A stretch of DNA of 64,000 nucleotides. Origin: Ectocarpus siliculosus. Taxonomy: Eukaryota; Sar; Phaeophyceae; Ectocarpales; Ectocarpaceae. The stretch is from NCBI GenBank assembly GCA_000310025.1, contig FN649748.1, forward strand, positions 2,757,659 through 2,821,658, read 5' to 3'. Positions 1-9,608 of this stretch are shown one piece after another. The position numbers were made by a program, and so were the translations under genes. The notes below the pieces were generated by a model. That model made no database searches. It saw only the letters and a program-made list of their open reading frames with translations, and had not been told where the DNA came from. Position 1 is the first letter of the stretch; every line of letters starts with the position of its first letter.

Positions 1-1238
1 GAAGTGCATGGGAGACCACATACGATGTTCGACTGAAGTACAACACCTATGATACAAACAAACATGCACCGACCTCCCACTCCTTCGCTTACCGGGAGCA
101 CTCCTCTGGTGTCTGGGGAAAAAAGAACGGCCCCACCGTCGGCGTGTTGTTGATGGCGTCCACCACTTGCCACATGATGTGGAAGACAGACTCCTTCGAA
201 ATGCCGAACAGCAAGCCGACATCGATGTATGACGCCCCTGCGAACATGCACAGCGCAACTGCCAGCCGAATTTTCACCGGCACAGCTCCACTGCTCGCGC
301 GCAACCCTGCACCACGCGACCAACAAGAATACAAGCATGGATGTACCGGTAAATTCGAAGCCCAAGCACTTGTCAGGCGCATCGCCGGACGGACATCAGC
401 GCACATGCCATCTCCAAGGCGTCTCCTGCGCTGCTGATGTCCCTGGCGGTGCCAATTCATCTTTCGGACATCAGCGGTGAGCAGCAAATACAAGTGCAAA
501 CCGGCGGCTGCGTTCGCGACGGCAAGACAACCCTGACGAAACCTAACCCTACTCGCTCTTCCTCACGCGCGGACGCACCCTGTGTGGGTATATCTCTTAC
601 TTGCGTAGAAGTCGTTGCGCTCGAGGATGGGTCGTAAAAGTTCCGCGAGCTTGTCGAAGCTGTGCTCCTCCATCCTGTACATGCGTCGGAACAGAATCCT
701 GCGCCTCACATCTTCTAAGTGCTCGTCCCAAACCAGCCGTCACGGCTCGTGGATACGTTGCCGCGTCTTGGGTGTTCGGCGCTGAACGACAGTCGATGTG
801 GCGACAGTCAGCACCAGCACAATCGCCGCTATTGCTTTGAGCTTGTCGAGGACATCCCGGGTGTGTGTTGGCCGAGCGCGTGCCCGTGGGCGAAGGGAGC
901 CACTACATTCTGTAGCCGCGCCGCGCTTTCTACGGTCGCCCATGCCCCAAACACAACCCTAGCTGGCTTCCTATGGTAAGGGGCACTCGTGTTGTAGACG
1001 TCGCTGGTGAGGGGCACTCGTGTTGCAGCCGTCGCAGCCCGCGCGTGCGTCTGTAAGGGTGATTTGGAAAGTGCTCCAAAAAGGCTTCCAAAATTTGGAA
1101 GCTAGTGGCTCCAAATTTTCGGGCCCGACTTCGTTCCAAATTTATGTCAAAAATTTGGAACGGTGGGTTCCAAATTTTTGGAGCTTTCTTGGAGATTTGT
1201 ACAAAATTTGGATTTTTGGACATCGATTAAAACGGCCC
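1..1238. mobile_element. Right-hand part of a PIF/Harbinger transposon (copy A), truncated by the window edge
   Basis: The region holds minus-strand Harbinger transposase exons 1 and 2. Just beyond them it ends in GGACATCGATTAAAACGGCC at about 1218-1237, which read inward gives a GGGCCGTTTT-type terminus. The terminus is followed directly by TTA (1239-1241), the 3-bp target preferred by PIF/Harbinger. Subterminal DNA at 1070-1215 is full of TTTGGAA/TTCCAAA motifs in both orientations, as is common inside such ends. The left terminus and the catalytic exon lie outside the window, so both the TSD and the element length are inferences. Confidence 0.6.
93..943 (-). pseudogene. PIF/Harbinger transposase copy A, exons 1-2, with an in-frame stop
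   Basis: Exon 1 runs from an ATG at 943 to a donor after 601 and contains the motif YRMEEHSFDKLAELLRP, matching the N-terminal region of copy B (YRMEKGSFHKLVELLRP). Exon 2 (306-93) encodes the helix-turn-helix-like stretch SYIDVGLLFGISKESVFHIM and ends at a GTAAG donor, so the DDE exon lies off the left edge. Intron 1 is in phase 1, as in copy B. A TGA at 742-740 breaks exon 1 in frame (HEP-stop-RLVWDEH), where copy B reads through (YEPKRLPW). The stop differs from a CGA arginine codon by one transition. This suggests a dead or dying copy unless the stop is recoded or a sequencing error. Confidence 0.75.
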
Positions 1239-1241
1239 TTA

Positions 1242-2384
1242 TATAACCAAGAAAAAAGTGTGTTCGAGTTTTTTCCTCGTTTTTTTGTCATGAACTCCTC
1301 CTGCTCGCAGCCGAGCTTGCACTGATTCGATCGCAACCGCACGGCGGTGTTATAGTGTGTACGTGTATACACACATGCACACTGACTTGTAAAATGTAAA
1401 ATATATCTGGTGGACACAGCTACACAACCAACTCTTGCACGATGCAGTTTTGTATGCGCAACATCACATCACAACGTGTGCCCGCTGTTGCTGTTGTTGT
1501 TGTTGTGCTCGTGATGTTCAACTGCACACACACACCTGGCACCTGGCAAACAACACTACTTCCATGCCGCCGGACCATGCGCGCACGCCTTGCGCACTGC
1601 TGTATACTTCAGATAAGGGTTTGGGTGTGCCAGGTTACGTACGTGTAGTTGCGTAACGCTCGCTCTTCTTGTAACCTGAGGCCTTCAAAACAGCCGTATC
1701 GATATCGAGTATGTATGTATGTACTCGGTACGTATCGAGCCATTTTCGGGATATCGAACAAAATATATACCGGTATTGGTGTTTTTTTCTCGATACGATG
1801 GCGTATTGTATCGAACCCTTCTGCCCGACCAATATCCAACACTGATTCATTCATTCAAGCACGCAAGTCTGAGTTACTTGCGGCGGTACATATATATCCT
1901 TTCATACACGCAAGTCAGAGGCACTTGCGACAACTACCCGATGCATAATATTTCCGAGCACGCAAGTCTGAGCTACTTGCACTATGACATATTTATTTCT
2001 GGAAATCTAGGTTGTTATGCAGATTATTTCTGGATATGAAACACAGAACATCAACCATGTCTCCATATTCCGAGTATGACAGAGACCATACGGAATTTTA
2101 CCTACTACTACATGACATAGCGACATTTTTTTTTTTTGTTCTTCACTTCAAATCAGCGCTCACAGCACTAAATAGTGCCGTTTATTCCAACCCGTGGTCA
2201 CACAGAAGAGCCTCTCTCTACCCTCCCCTCCTGCGGTACTTCGCCTTCAATTTTTATTGCGAGAAGAGTTCAGCACTCTCTTCCCTCTGTGTACACACGA
2301 ACTAGCGCTATCCACTTACTTGGCCAGGAGGAGCGGAAGCGAGAGAAAAACTCACTTTGCAAGAAAAGCTCGCCTACGCCGGGA
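1242..2384. other. Intergenic DNA, no gene recognised
   Basis: No ORF here resembles a known family and none is supported by splice sites. The stretch holds short pyrimidine/purine runs, a TATGTATG-rich patch near 1710 and the hairpin trio at 1862-1980, annotated separately. Confidence 0.6.
1862..1980. repeat. Three regularly spaced short hairpins (GCAAGT...ACTTGC)
   Basis: Three copies of a small inverted repeat, with stem CGCAAGT/ACTTGCG and a 7-nt loop, lie at 1862-1882, 1909-1929 and 1961-1980, spaced 47 and 52 bases apart. Loops differ (CTGAGTT, CAGAGGC, CTGAGCT) while stems are kept, and the spacers are unrelated AT-rich sequence. The function is unknown. Confidence 0.7.
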
Positions 2385-2552
2385 TTCGAACCCCTGACCT
2401 GACCTCTATCTAGCTAGAAGGTTACGAGGCTACCAACTAGACATTGACAATATTTGAACTAGTCAAACTGACTACCTAATGCTGAAGCTACGGTAGTGCG
2501 AATATTCCAACAAGGCCAATCAATGTGAAGACAACAACAACAACAACAACAA
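2385..2552. repeat. tRNA-derived, SINE-like sequence with a (CAA)n tail
   Basis: The minus strand of 2385-2445 contains an exact box-B-like GGTTCGAATCC and a box-A-like TAGTTGGTAG, with a tRNA 3'-half look (GGCGTAGGCG acceptor strand). No 5' acceptor strand pairs with it, so this is not a functional tRNA. Downstream on the plus strand the segment ends in GTGAAGACAACAACAA at 2525-2552, the same tail found on the related copies at 4846-5035 and 15195-15323. It is best read as a tRNA-related retroposon or a mosaic of one. Confidence 0.5.
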
Positions 2553-3002
2553 TGTGCCCTTGTCAACCAGCGTACCGTATAGATTGCACCCTTTGTCATG
2601 CCCTCAGGCTGACTCTTATGGCTCCCCATAGTTGGCCCAACGGATTTTTTTGGACAGGCATACCCCCCCCCCCCGGATTTCGACCAAAAGACAGACCTCT
2701 CACCACATCACCACAGAGTTCTCCCTCCATGATTGTCGGGTCGTCACCAGAACTTGAAGGCTGTACGCACCACACCTGTAGGCGTCTTTGAAGCTAGTGG
2801 TGACTGCTGTTGGGTCTGTGTGTGCTGAGAAATGTCAATCCATGTAAGCAAAAGTAAGAATCCGTGTGGAGAATCCGTAGGAGATTCTAATGTAAAGGGA
2901 ATCTTGCGTTTCTGAATAATATATATATGTGACAAAAAAAATGGCCCGGCTGTTTTTTTTGAGTGGATAACATTATTGGGTCTCTTGTCTTTTTGCTGTT
3001 TT
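2553..3002. other. Intergenic DNA, no gene recognised
   Basis: Contains an 11-base C run near 2665, a TA-repeat patch near 2920 and poly-A/poly-T runs. No supported coding sequence seen. Confidence 0.55.
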
Positions 3003-3377
3003 CATGGTGCTCCATGGTGCTCCATGGTGCACCATGAAAACATGTTCATGGTAGTCCATGGTGCTCCATGGAGCACCCAAACTTTTGTCCATGGTGCACC
3101 ATGAACATTCCCATGAACATGTCCACGTCTTTGTCCATGGTGCTCCATGGAGGTCCATGAAAAAAACTAATAAAAGAAAAGTTAACAATTCAAGTGCTCC
3201 ATATGGATGGTGCTCCATGGTGCTCCATGGGGAAAGTGTGAAACACTTTACAAATCAAGTGCTCCATGGTGCATGAAAAAAAAAAAAAATGGTGCTCCAT
3301 GGGAAGAGTGTCAAACATTTTACAAATCAAGTGCGCTCCATATGGTGCTCCATGGTGATGCTCAATGGTGCTCCATG
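3003..3377. repeat. Palindromic minisatellite built on CCATGGTGCTCCATGG
   Basis: A 10-base core ATGGTGCTCC recurs about 20 times in direct and inverted order. It makes many CCATGG palindromes and GGTGCACC variants (for example 3003-3035, 3055-3115, 3207-3225, 3289-3302, 3348-3378). Blocks are separated by a second repeated unit, TTTACAAATCAAGTGCTCC-like, at 3248 and 3320. The mix of direct and inverted units would fold into strong cruciforms. ORFs through it, rich in HGAPW on both strands, are repeat artefacts. Confidence 0.8.
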
Positions 3378-3389
3378 AACATGTTCACG

Positions 3390-4845
3390 GCGTGACTCAA
3401 TAATGTCAAACCCCTTTTTTTTTATCACGGTCACGATTTTTGTTGTTCCGCTCGCCGCTCAACGAATCTATGCATATATATGTGGGGTGTCACAAGAATC
3501 ACAGGCGAGAGAGAGACAGAGCGATAGAGACGATCAGACTGAGACCGACAAACACAGACACAGATAGACGTCGAGCGGGAGTACAAGAAGCAGGGTGCAA
3601 AACTAGACCGTTCGGGAGAGGCTGTGCATCAGCCCTTTGTGTGTGCTGGGTGGGGCTGATGGGCCTTTTCTCTTGTTCTTCAGATAGATAGGTCTTCTTT
3701 TGCCTGCACGCAGGGAAACTTCAGGCGAATTGGACGGGTGTGCCATGCATTCCCAACCATCGTATCAGAAAACCAGAGCCAAACTTATTTCGGCTACATA
3801 AACAAGATAATAGTTATGATTTCCGGGAAAGTGCCAATACAGTGTGCAAAACCAATTAGTATCTCGAATGGGTAGTCTTTCCGTGTGTGTTTTTATTATT
3901 CCTTAATTTAGTCTCGAACCACAACAACAACGCTGCCCGCCACCTTGCACGACAGGGGTCCGGAGGTAGCAGGTGCTCTCAGGACTATCACCCACCAAGC
4001 TTTGCCACCGTGGTGGCCTTGTCATATTCAGCGCGGGATCCCTGTCAGGGTTTCTTTTTCTGTCGCTCGTCAGGGTTTTCTGTCCCTCGCTCGGTCTCTC
4101 TGTTCGGAATCTGGAATTGACAGAGAGAGCTAGCTGCTGCCTGCTGCATCATCTTCTCCAGCCGCGGGCTTGAACCTTCTTCGTGTCTCCGTGTTTCCGG
4201 CGGAACGAAACCGCTATGCAAGGTGCGTGGCTATGCGAGAAATGCTGAAGGTAGATCTGCCTATTATAGTTGGAGTTGGCGTCTAACAGGTTCACGCCCC
4301 CTGCTTCATGTATGTGTGTAGGTTGACAACAACTCTACATACATACGACGGGCTTTTTTCACCAACAGCTTCTACAGCAGGTCCAACGTTATGCTTTGCC
4401 GTGCAACCTATCGATCTATGCCCATGCAGCAAGTGGACTAATGCATACATGCAATGCACGACGTGTAAACCCCAGCCCCCTTTACTCGCTTGGCAGCCTC
4501 TGCTTGTAGCCTCTGCTTGACATCGGACACATGGGAGCAAAAGCGAATCCCAAGTGCATTTGCACAGAATCCGTCTCCTCGGTATGCATCTCCCTGTGCA
4601 TTTCCACACATGAGCAAATAAATACCCCGTTTGGTTGCCGCTTGCTTCCTACAGAGTACAGACCGTGGGGTCCTGAAGCATGGGCTCCTCGAGCCGTACG
4701 CTCATCCATTCTGTGAGGCGTGTGTCTATGTCTCTCCTCGCTGCGTTTGGGGTCGACTGAAAGGCAACAGGCGGTCACGCTTGCAAAAGAGAAAGAACAA
4801 ATGCGAAAGCTATTTAGGTCACAGAGTTGATATTGAAACTGCTGT
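3390..4845. other. Intergenic DNA, no gene recognised
   Basis: Only short ORFs without family resemblance or convincing splice sites. A GAGA-rich patch lies at 3505-3540. Nothing else could be supported. Confidence 0.55.
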
Positions 4846-4846
4846 A

Positions 4847-4885
<39 letters not shown>

Positions 4886-5035
4886 CTTCACATTGAAAAC
4901 CGTTCCGATCTCTCTCTAACTAATACCTTCATATGTCCGTACAAGTACTGATCCAACACTTGACGCGGTCGATTCCCATGGTCACAGAGTCACAGGCTAA
5001 CTTACCCTAGAAAGGTACGCTCAAACAAACTGGTC
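4846..5035 (-). repeat. SINE-like retroposon copy with (GTT)n = (CAA)n tail
   Basis: Read on the minus strand this segment contains GGGAATCGACC, then TCAAGTG, ACTTGTACGGACA, GAACGGTT, and ends ATGTGAAGACAACAAC followed by a long (CAA)n (plus strand 4849-4884). The same blocks in the same order occur at 15195-15323, so the two are diverged copies of one interspersed repeat. The microsatellite is therefore the tail of a mobile unit rather than an isolated tract. Confidence 0.6.
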
Positions 5036-5920
5036 CCGAGGGATCCCCCAAGTCAATACAAATCATCAACAGATATTCTGGAGTCCTCCGCTCCCTCTGC
5101 GCGCTATGCGAGGTAGTAACAACTGAGACTAGGAGTCAGCAAACAGGCCAGAGAGAAAGAGGTATACCCCCTTGGTTCAATCTTGGTGCTTGACCCCGCA
5201 AGCAGAGACAAGGCCATCTGGCACAGAAAAAGGAGGAAAAAGGGCATCGATCATCGTAGATCAACAATATATTATTTCTTCTGAGGCCACAATCGGGGCG
5301 TGTGTGTTCGTTCCATCTATTCTGGAGCCGGTTTTACAGGCCTTTCGTTATTTCCGGCTGTGTGCACCTGTAGTGCACTGCTGTCGGGCAGCAACAAAAA
5401 ACCGTGGTGTCAAAGTTTCTATCTACCGGGTTATTAGTCCACAGCAGTCCGTCTTTCCAGACCGTCAGAGTTGGGGGTATGCAGAAGTGCGCTGTGTTCC
5501 GTTTTCACGGCATTCTTTCGGGCGTTCAACAGCTCGATTTTCAGAGACGAACGAATGGGTAGTCTTTCTGTTTGTGTTTTTACTATTCCTTGAGTAAATA
5601 ACATCCCACATGCCATGCCCTCTACACACCATGCCCACCATGTATCGTAGGTAGCGCAGCCAAAGAGAAGAGCAGGACAAACCTCGCAGCAGCAGTTAGT
5701 TGAGGAGTAGTTCTTGCTGCAGTACGGACCCCAGGGGGGAGAGATGAGGGGAGGCGGTGACATCACACCTCGGAATAATTGCTGGGGCTGCAATTTTGAA
5801 AATTTGAAACTTGCATGCTTTCTTCAGGGAAATCCGTCGAGTGCAACCGGTCAGGTCTGGGGTCCTCATCCACATGTATGTATATGTGCATACATACAAA
5901 ATCGGAAAAATTACTACAAG
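5036..5920. other. Intergenic DNA left of the Harbinger element
   Basis: A 141-codon frame at 5172-5597 has no recognisable motif, no supporting splice context and unremarkable composition; I do not call it. Nothing else seen. Confidence 0.5.
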
Positions 5921-5923
5921 TAA

Positions 5924-5955
5924 GGGTGTGTCTTATCAGGCCGCAAAAATTCGTA
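5924..5955 (+). repeat. Left terminal inverted repeat of Harbinger copy B
   Basis: Starts GGGTGTGTCTTATCAGGCCG and continues CAAAAATTCGTA. It pairs with 14098-14129 on the opposite strand with three mismatches and is preceded by TAA. Confidence 0.9.
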
Positions 5956-6147
5956 ACTTTTTTCACCGAATAGTAACTTTTTTCACGGAACCGTAACTAG
6001 GGTTTCCAGTGGTTCTTATCGGCAGAAGGCGCGAAGGCGCGTATTTTTCAAAAATTACGGAAAGCGCCACGGCTCGACGTACACACACCGGTCCCGACCA
6101 GGCGAGAGACCCGAGGACTCCCACAACAGACGTTATACACCCACACC

Positions 6148-9100
6148 ATGAACAACAACGCCGTAGCAGTGGCAGGCCGGCCATCAAGAACGAAAACGGT
6201 GCCTCTGCGACTGCAGGGTGGAGGTGAAAGTGGTGCAGCTGCTGGGCATGGTGTTGCCCAGATCACGCCTGCTGGCGCCGTACAGCTCCAGCCGGCACCG
6301 AGCGGCATGGTCCGCCAGGCCGTCCACAGCAGGGTTACCCCCCATACCGATACACAACAGGGGGTGCCACCTGGCGCGGGGCTGATGCCGGGCTTCATGG
6401 ACGGTGAAGGTGCTAAAGCTCGTCAGGTGGCCATAAGAAAGATTCTCGACGACAAGCAGTTTGGCGAAGACCCAGGGAAGAATTGGAGCGAATCGGAGAG
6501 CAGCGACGACGACAACGGGAAGGACGCTCCGATGTCAAGTGGCAGCAGCAATAATGTGTCGGTAGAGGAGAGTACAGCTCCGTCGGACATAGGCTCACAG
6601 GAGTCCGGAGATGTCGATTCCGGAGATGTCGAGTCCGGAGATATCGTGTTCGCAAAGGAAATACGGGAAGCAACATTCGGGGGAGGGGGAGCGGGCAGAA
6701 AAAAAAACCATGGCAAGCGGAAGGCGAGCGCCGGCGGCAGCGCCGTAGGGAACATGAACTCAACAAAGGCAAGCCTAGGAGCGAGTGCCAAGAAAGCCCG
6801 GGGCAAGGACTACCCGCTCTGGGCCGCACATCTGCTGAGGAGGACATGCGCGCACCGCAAGATCCCGAGGATGTCGAAGGAGGGCGACAAGCATGTCCTG
6901 GTGCAGGCCCTCCGATCTCACGACGGCAACATGAACCGGCCATGTCCGTACTATGACGACCTCAATGCTATCACAGCCGGTGAGATGCTGGTATTGTGTA
7001 GATTCGTCGTCGATGAGAGTCACAGCAGACGGCACAGAGTATTGAGTAAAAGTATAGGTAAGTATGCTGCAGTCGAACGCAGTGTGCGTAAAGGTTACAA
7101 AACAAAATTACTGCTTTGTGTGTATTATGTAGAATGCCCGCTTCAAATCGACCTGTTCGTACAGTAGAAGGTACGGCATGCTCGAGAGCTGTTTTATTTG
7201 CCCCAGTAAGTGGGAAAATGAAGGCACGCACAGCGTACTACCAGGCATGCTTTGTCGACGACAACTGGTGGTGCACGGACCTAAACGCATAAGCTTTGTG
7301 TGTTCTGTCCTCTCACGCTCAGAGGAATGTCTAGAGTTGAACGATTTTTTTGTGGAGTACAGCATGAGGAATATGTAGTTTTGCTCCGGTTGGGGGTGTA
7401 CACCCGAGGCGTCCTCTCATGCGAAGGCTTATTCGTTGTGTGGGCCGCTTTCTCCTATCCCCAATGTTCGCGCAGGCAAATCTGGACGCAGAAACGGGGA
7501 GGAGGACGAGGAGGAGGGAGCCATTCCTGCCAAAGCACTCCTTACGTTTCGAAATGTTGTCGGGATGGTCGCCATAGCACGTGACAGTAACGTGCCGTTT
7601 CAAGTCGATAATGTGGAGTACAGTGTGGCGGACCTTTACGACGCCCTGGCCAAGGAAGACGAAGCGGGAAAGGGGGATTCTGCGGGCGGGAGTACTCCCA
7701 CTGGTGGTTCATCGACGGGCGGTGCAGCCGGACCGGACGGGGATGGTTCCGTCGGAGGGAGCGGCAGCAACACGGAGCGCAAGGGCCCACACTGCATGAT
7801 GCGGCTCGTTGGGATCCTGTGCGAAGACGCCATCCGCCCACTTCTCATAGAGAGCCGCTTGCAGGCGACCCGGCAGGACCTGGACACCTCATCAGTCGGG
7901 CCGCGGAACGAATTGTGGACAGAGGTCACCGCGCGCTTCCGAGACCCTGACCACCAGGTACACGGTCATGGGTAGGGGGATTGATTAGGACGGATCGGCC
8001 GAGAACGTTGTACATAGACAGCAGTCGAAGTGTATGTTGACACGCATGCCTTTTTTTTGTGGTCATTTTACCCATCGTACTCAACACCTCATGACGTCCA
8101 CGGACGATCGCTGTTGTTTTAGGTAAAAAGCCATGAGGTATCCACCCCCAAGAGCGGGTCAACCTGCTGTTGACGTACACCGGTAACTTATGGTGTTGTT
8201 ACTGACGCCGACGACGATCATACTGCTGTAGTTGCTTCGAAACCTTCACCTATTGGTGGAAGACGTAGAAAACGCGCAGAAGAATTCCACAGGAGTGCAT
8301 AGCCAAACAATATTACACGACAGAAAAAAATAACACTGCAGAAGCAACGCTAAAATACAGGCCGGGATCAGGCAGACAGTACTAAGCTTCCCGCGAGAGG
8401 TGCATTCCCCGTTCGGTATGTTGTTTTTCTTCGTATCAAAATCGTGTTAAATTCCTCGCACGCCCGGGCGGTACTCTATGTAAGTTTTTTTAAAGAACAC
8501 GTGTATGATCTGCGCTGCCCGCTCCCTCGCTCTCTCGCTCTCTCGCTGTATGCATGCCCCATATATGGGTGATGATGTGGACGTTTTTAAGGTGAGAAAA
8601 ATCGTGGACGACGAGCAAGTGTCTCACGTCGACCCGAACATCATCCAGCAACCAAACATCTCGGCGGAGAAGCTTTCCAGGATGTGGGCTACGGCAAAGG
8701 CGAAGTGGAACCAGCCTTATGCCAACTGGAAGAGTGAATCCGGCAACAACCAGCCATGGCTTTCATTTTGTCAAGGTAAGGGATGGGTGGAATGGGGCCT
8801 TGTATAAAATAGCGTATGTTTGCTCGAGGAACCTTGGGCGATTTTGTGGTCGTGGCATAAATTCCGCCCATCCTTCACAGCGTGCAAGTGCTGCTACGGT
8901 CGGAGTTTTGATGTGATACTTGGAGTTATCGGCAGTGTTGTAAAACGTGCTCCAGGGATGACGTTGGCATTGAGGCCTGATGGTGTATTTTGAAGCACGA
9001 CGAAAGACCATACCAATTGGTCCAAAAAAAACTCCCGCCCACGCCTTGCATTTTGTTTTTTTACAGGGTGCACGGACACGTATGTTCTCGGTTGCGCAAT

Positions 9101-9608
9101 CGAGAAATACCCCGAGCTGAACCAAGTGTGCAACAATCTCCTCCCCGAGGGCGCTCAGCGAGAGGACGACGGGACCGGAGAGGGCATTGTCGGCACAGGC
9201 GGTGCCGACCGCCGGGCGGCCGCCAAGCGGGAGGGCGCCAGGCTCCACGAGCAGAACAGGCGGGGAAAAAAGCAAAAAAACAAGGGGGTGGGGCAAAGCG
9301 TGGCAGAGGCTACGTCCGCTGCCATGAAAACCGCAATCAAAGATATGGAGCCACTGCTGGAAAAGGTTGGCGGATCAGAAAAATCAGAGTGGTACAAAAA
9401 AAAAGAGGAACACGCTTGCAAGACTGCTGAACACGACAGCAAGGCTTCTGGCCTCGCCCTCCAGAAGGAAATGACCGAGTCCCACGCCGAATTCTCGAAG
9501 AAAATTGTGGAGGAGGAGAAAGAAAAAGAAGCGGGTTATCAGACGAGAGTTAGATTCCTGCGCAAAATGTTGGCCGGCATCGAGAAGGAAATGTTTGGCG
9601 ACGAATAA
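6148..9608 (+). CDS. Harbinger-encoded accessory protein (ORF2, Myb/SANT-like DNA-binding partner), 4 exons, 705 aa
   Basis: Exons 6148-7057, 7476-7957, 8592-8775 and 9067-9608 join in phase (TATAG|GTAAGT, CGCAG|GC, CAG|GTAC, AAG|GT, CAAG|GTAAGG, ACAG|GG) to give 2118 nt without a stop. The protein begins MNNNAVAVAGRPSRTK. It has an acidic, Ser/Gly-rich N-terminal third with the repeated unit SGDV(D/E) (about 152-167), a basic patch, then a predicted helical region with ELWTEVTARF, followed by MWATAKAKWNQPYANWKSES and an E/K-rich coiled-coil end. PIF/Harbinger elements are known to encode a second, SANT/Myb-like protein that helps the transposase reach the nucleus and the TIRs. Placement in the same element supports that role, but I match the domain only by general pattern. 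Confidence 0.8.

Noticed and set aside
1862-1980. CRISPR-like array
   Set aside because: Only three copies, and each repeat is a small palindrome in a eukaryotic setting with no associated genes.
2385-2450. A tRNA gene on the minus strand
   Set aside because: T-arm and box B are good, but no 5' acceptor strand pairs and the anticodon arm is poor, so it is a tRNA-derived repeat, not a gene.
9126-9608. Independent 160-aa gene
   Set aside because: It is the last exon of the Harbinger partner protein, joined in phase from an ACAG acceptor at 9066.
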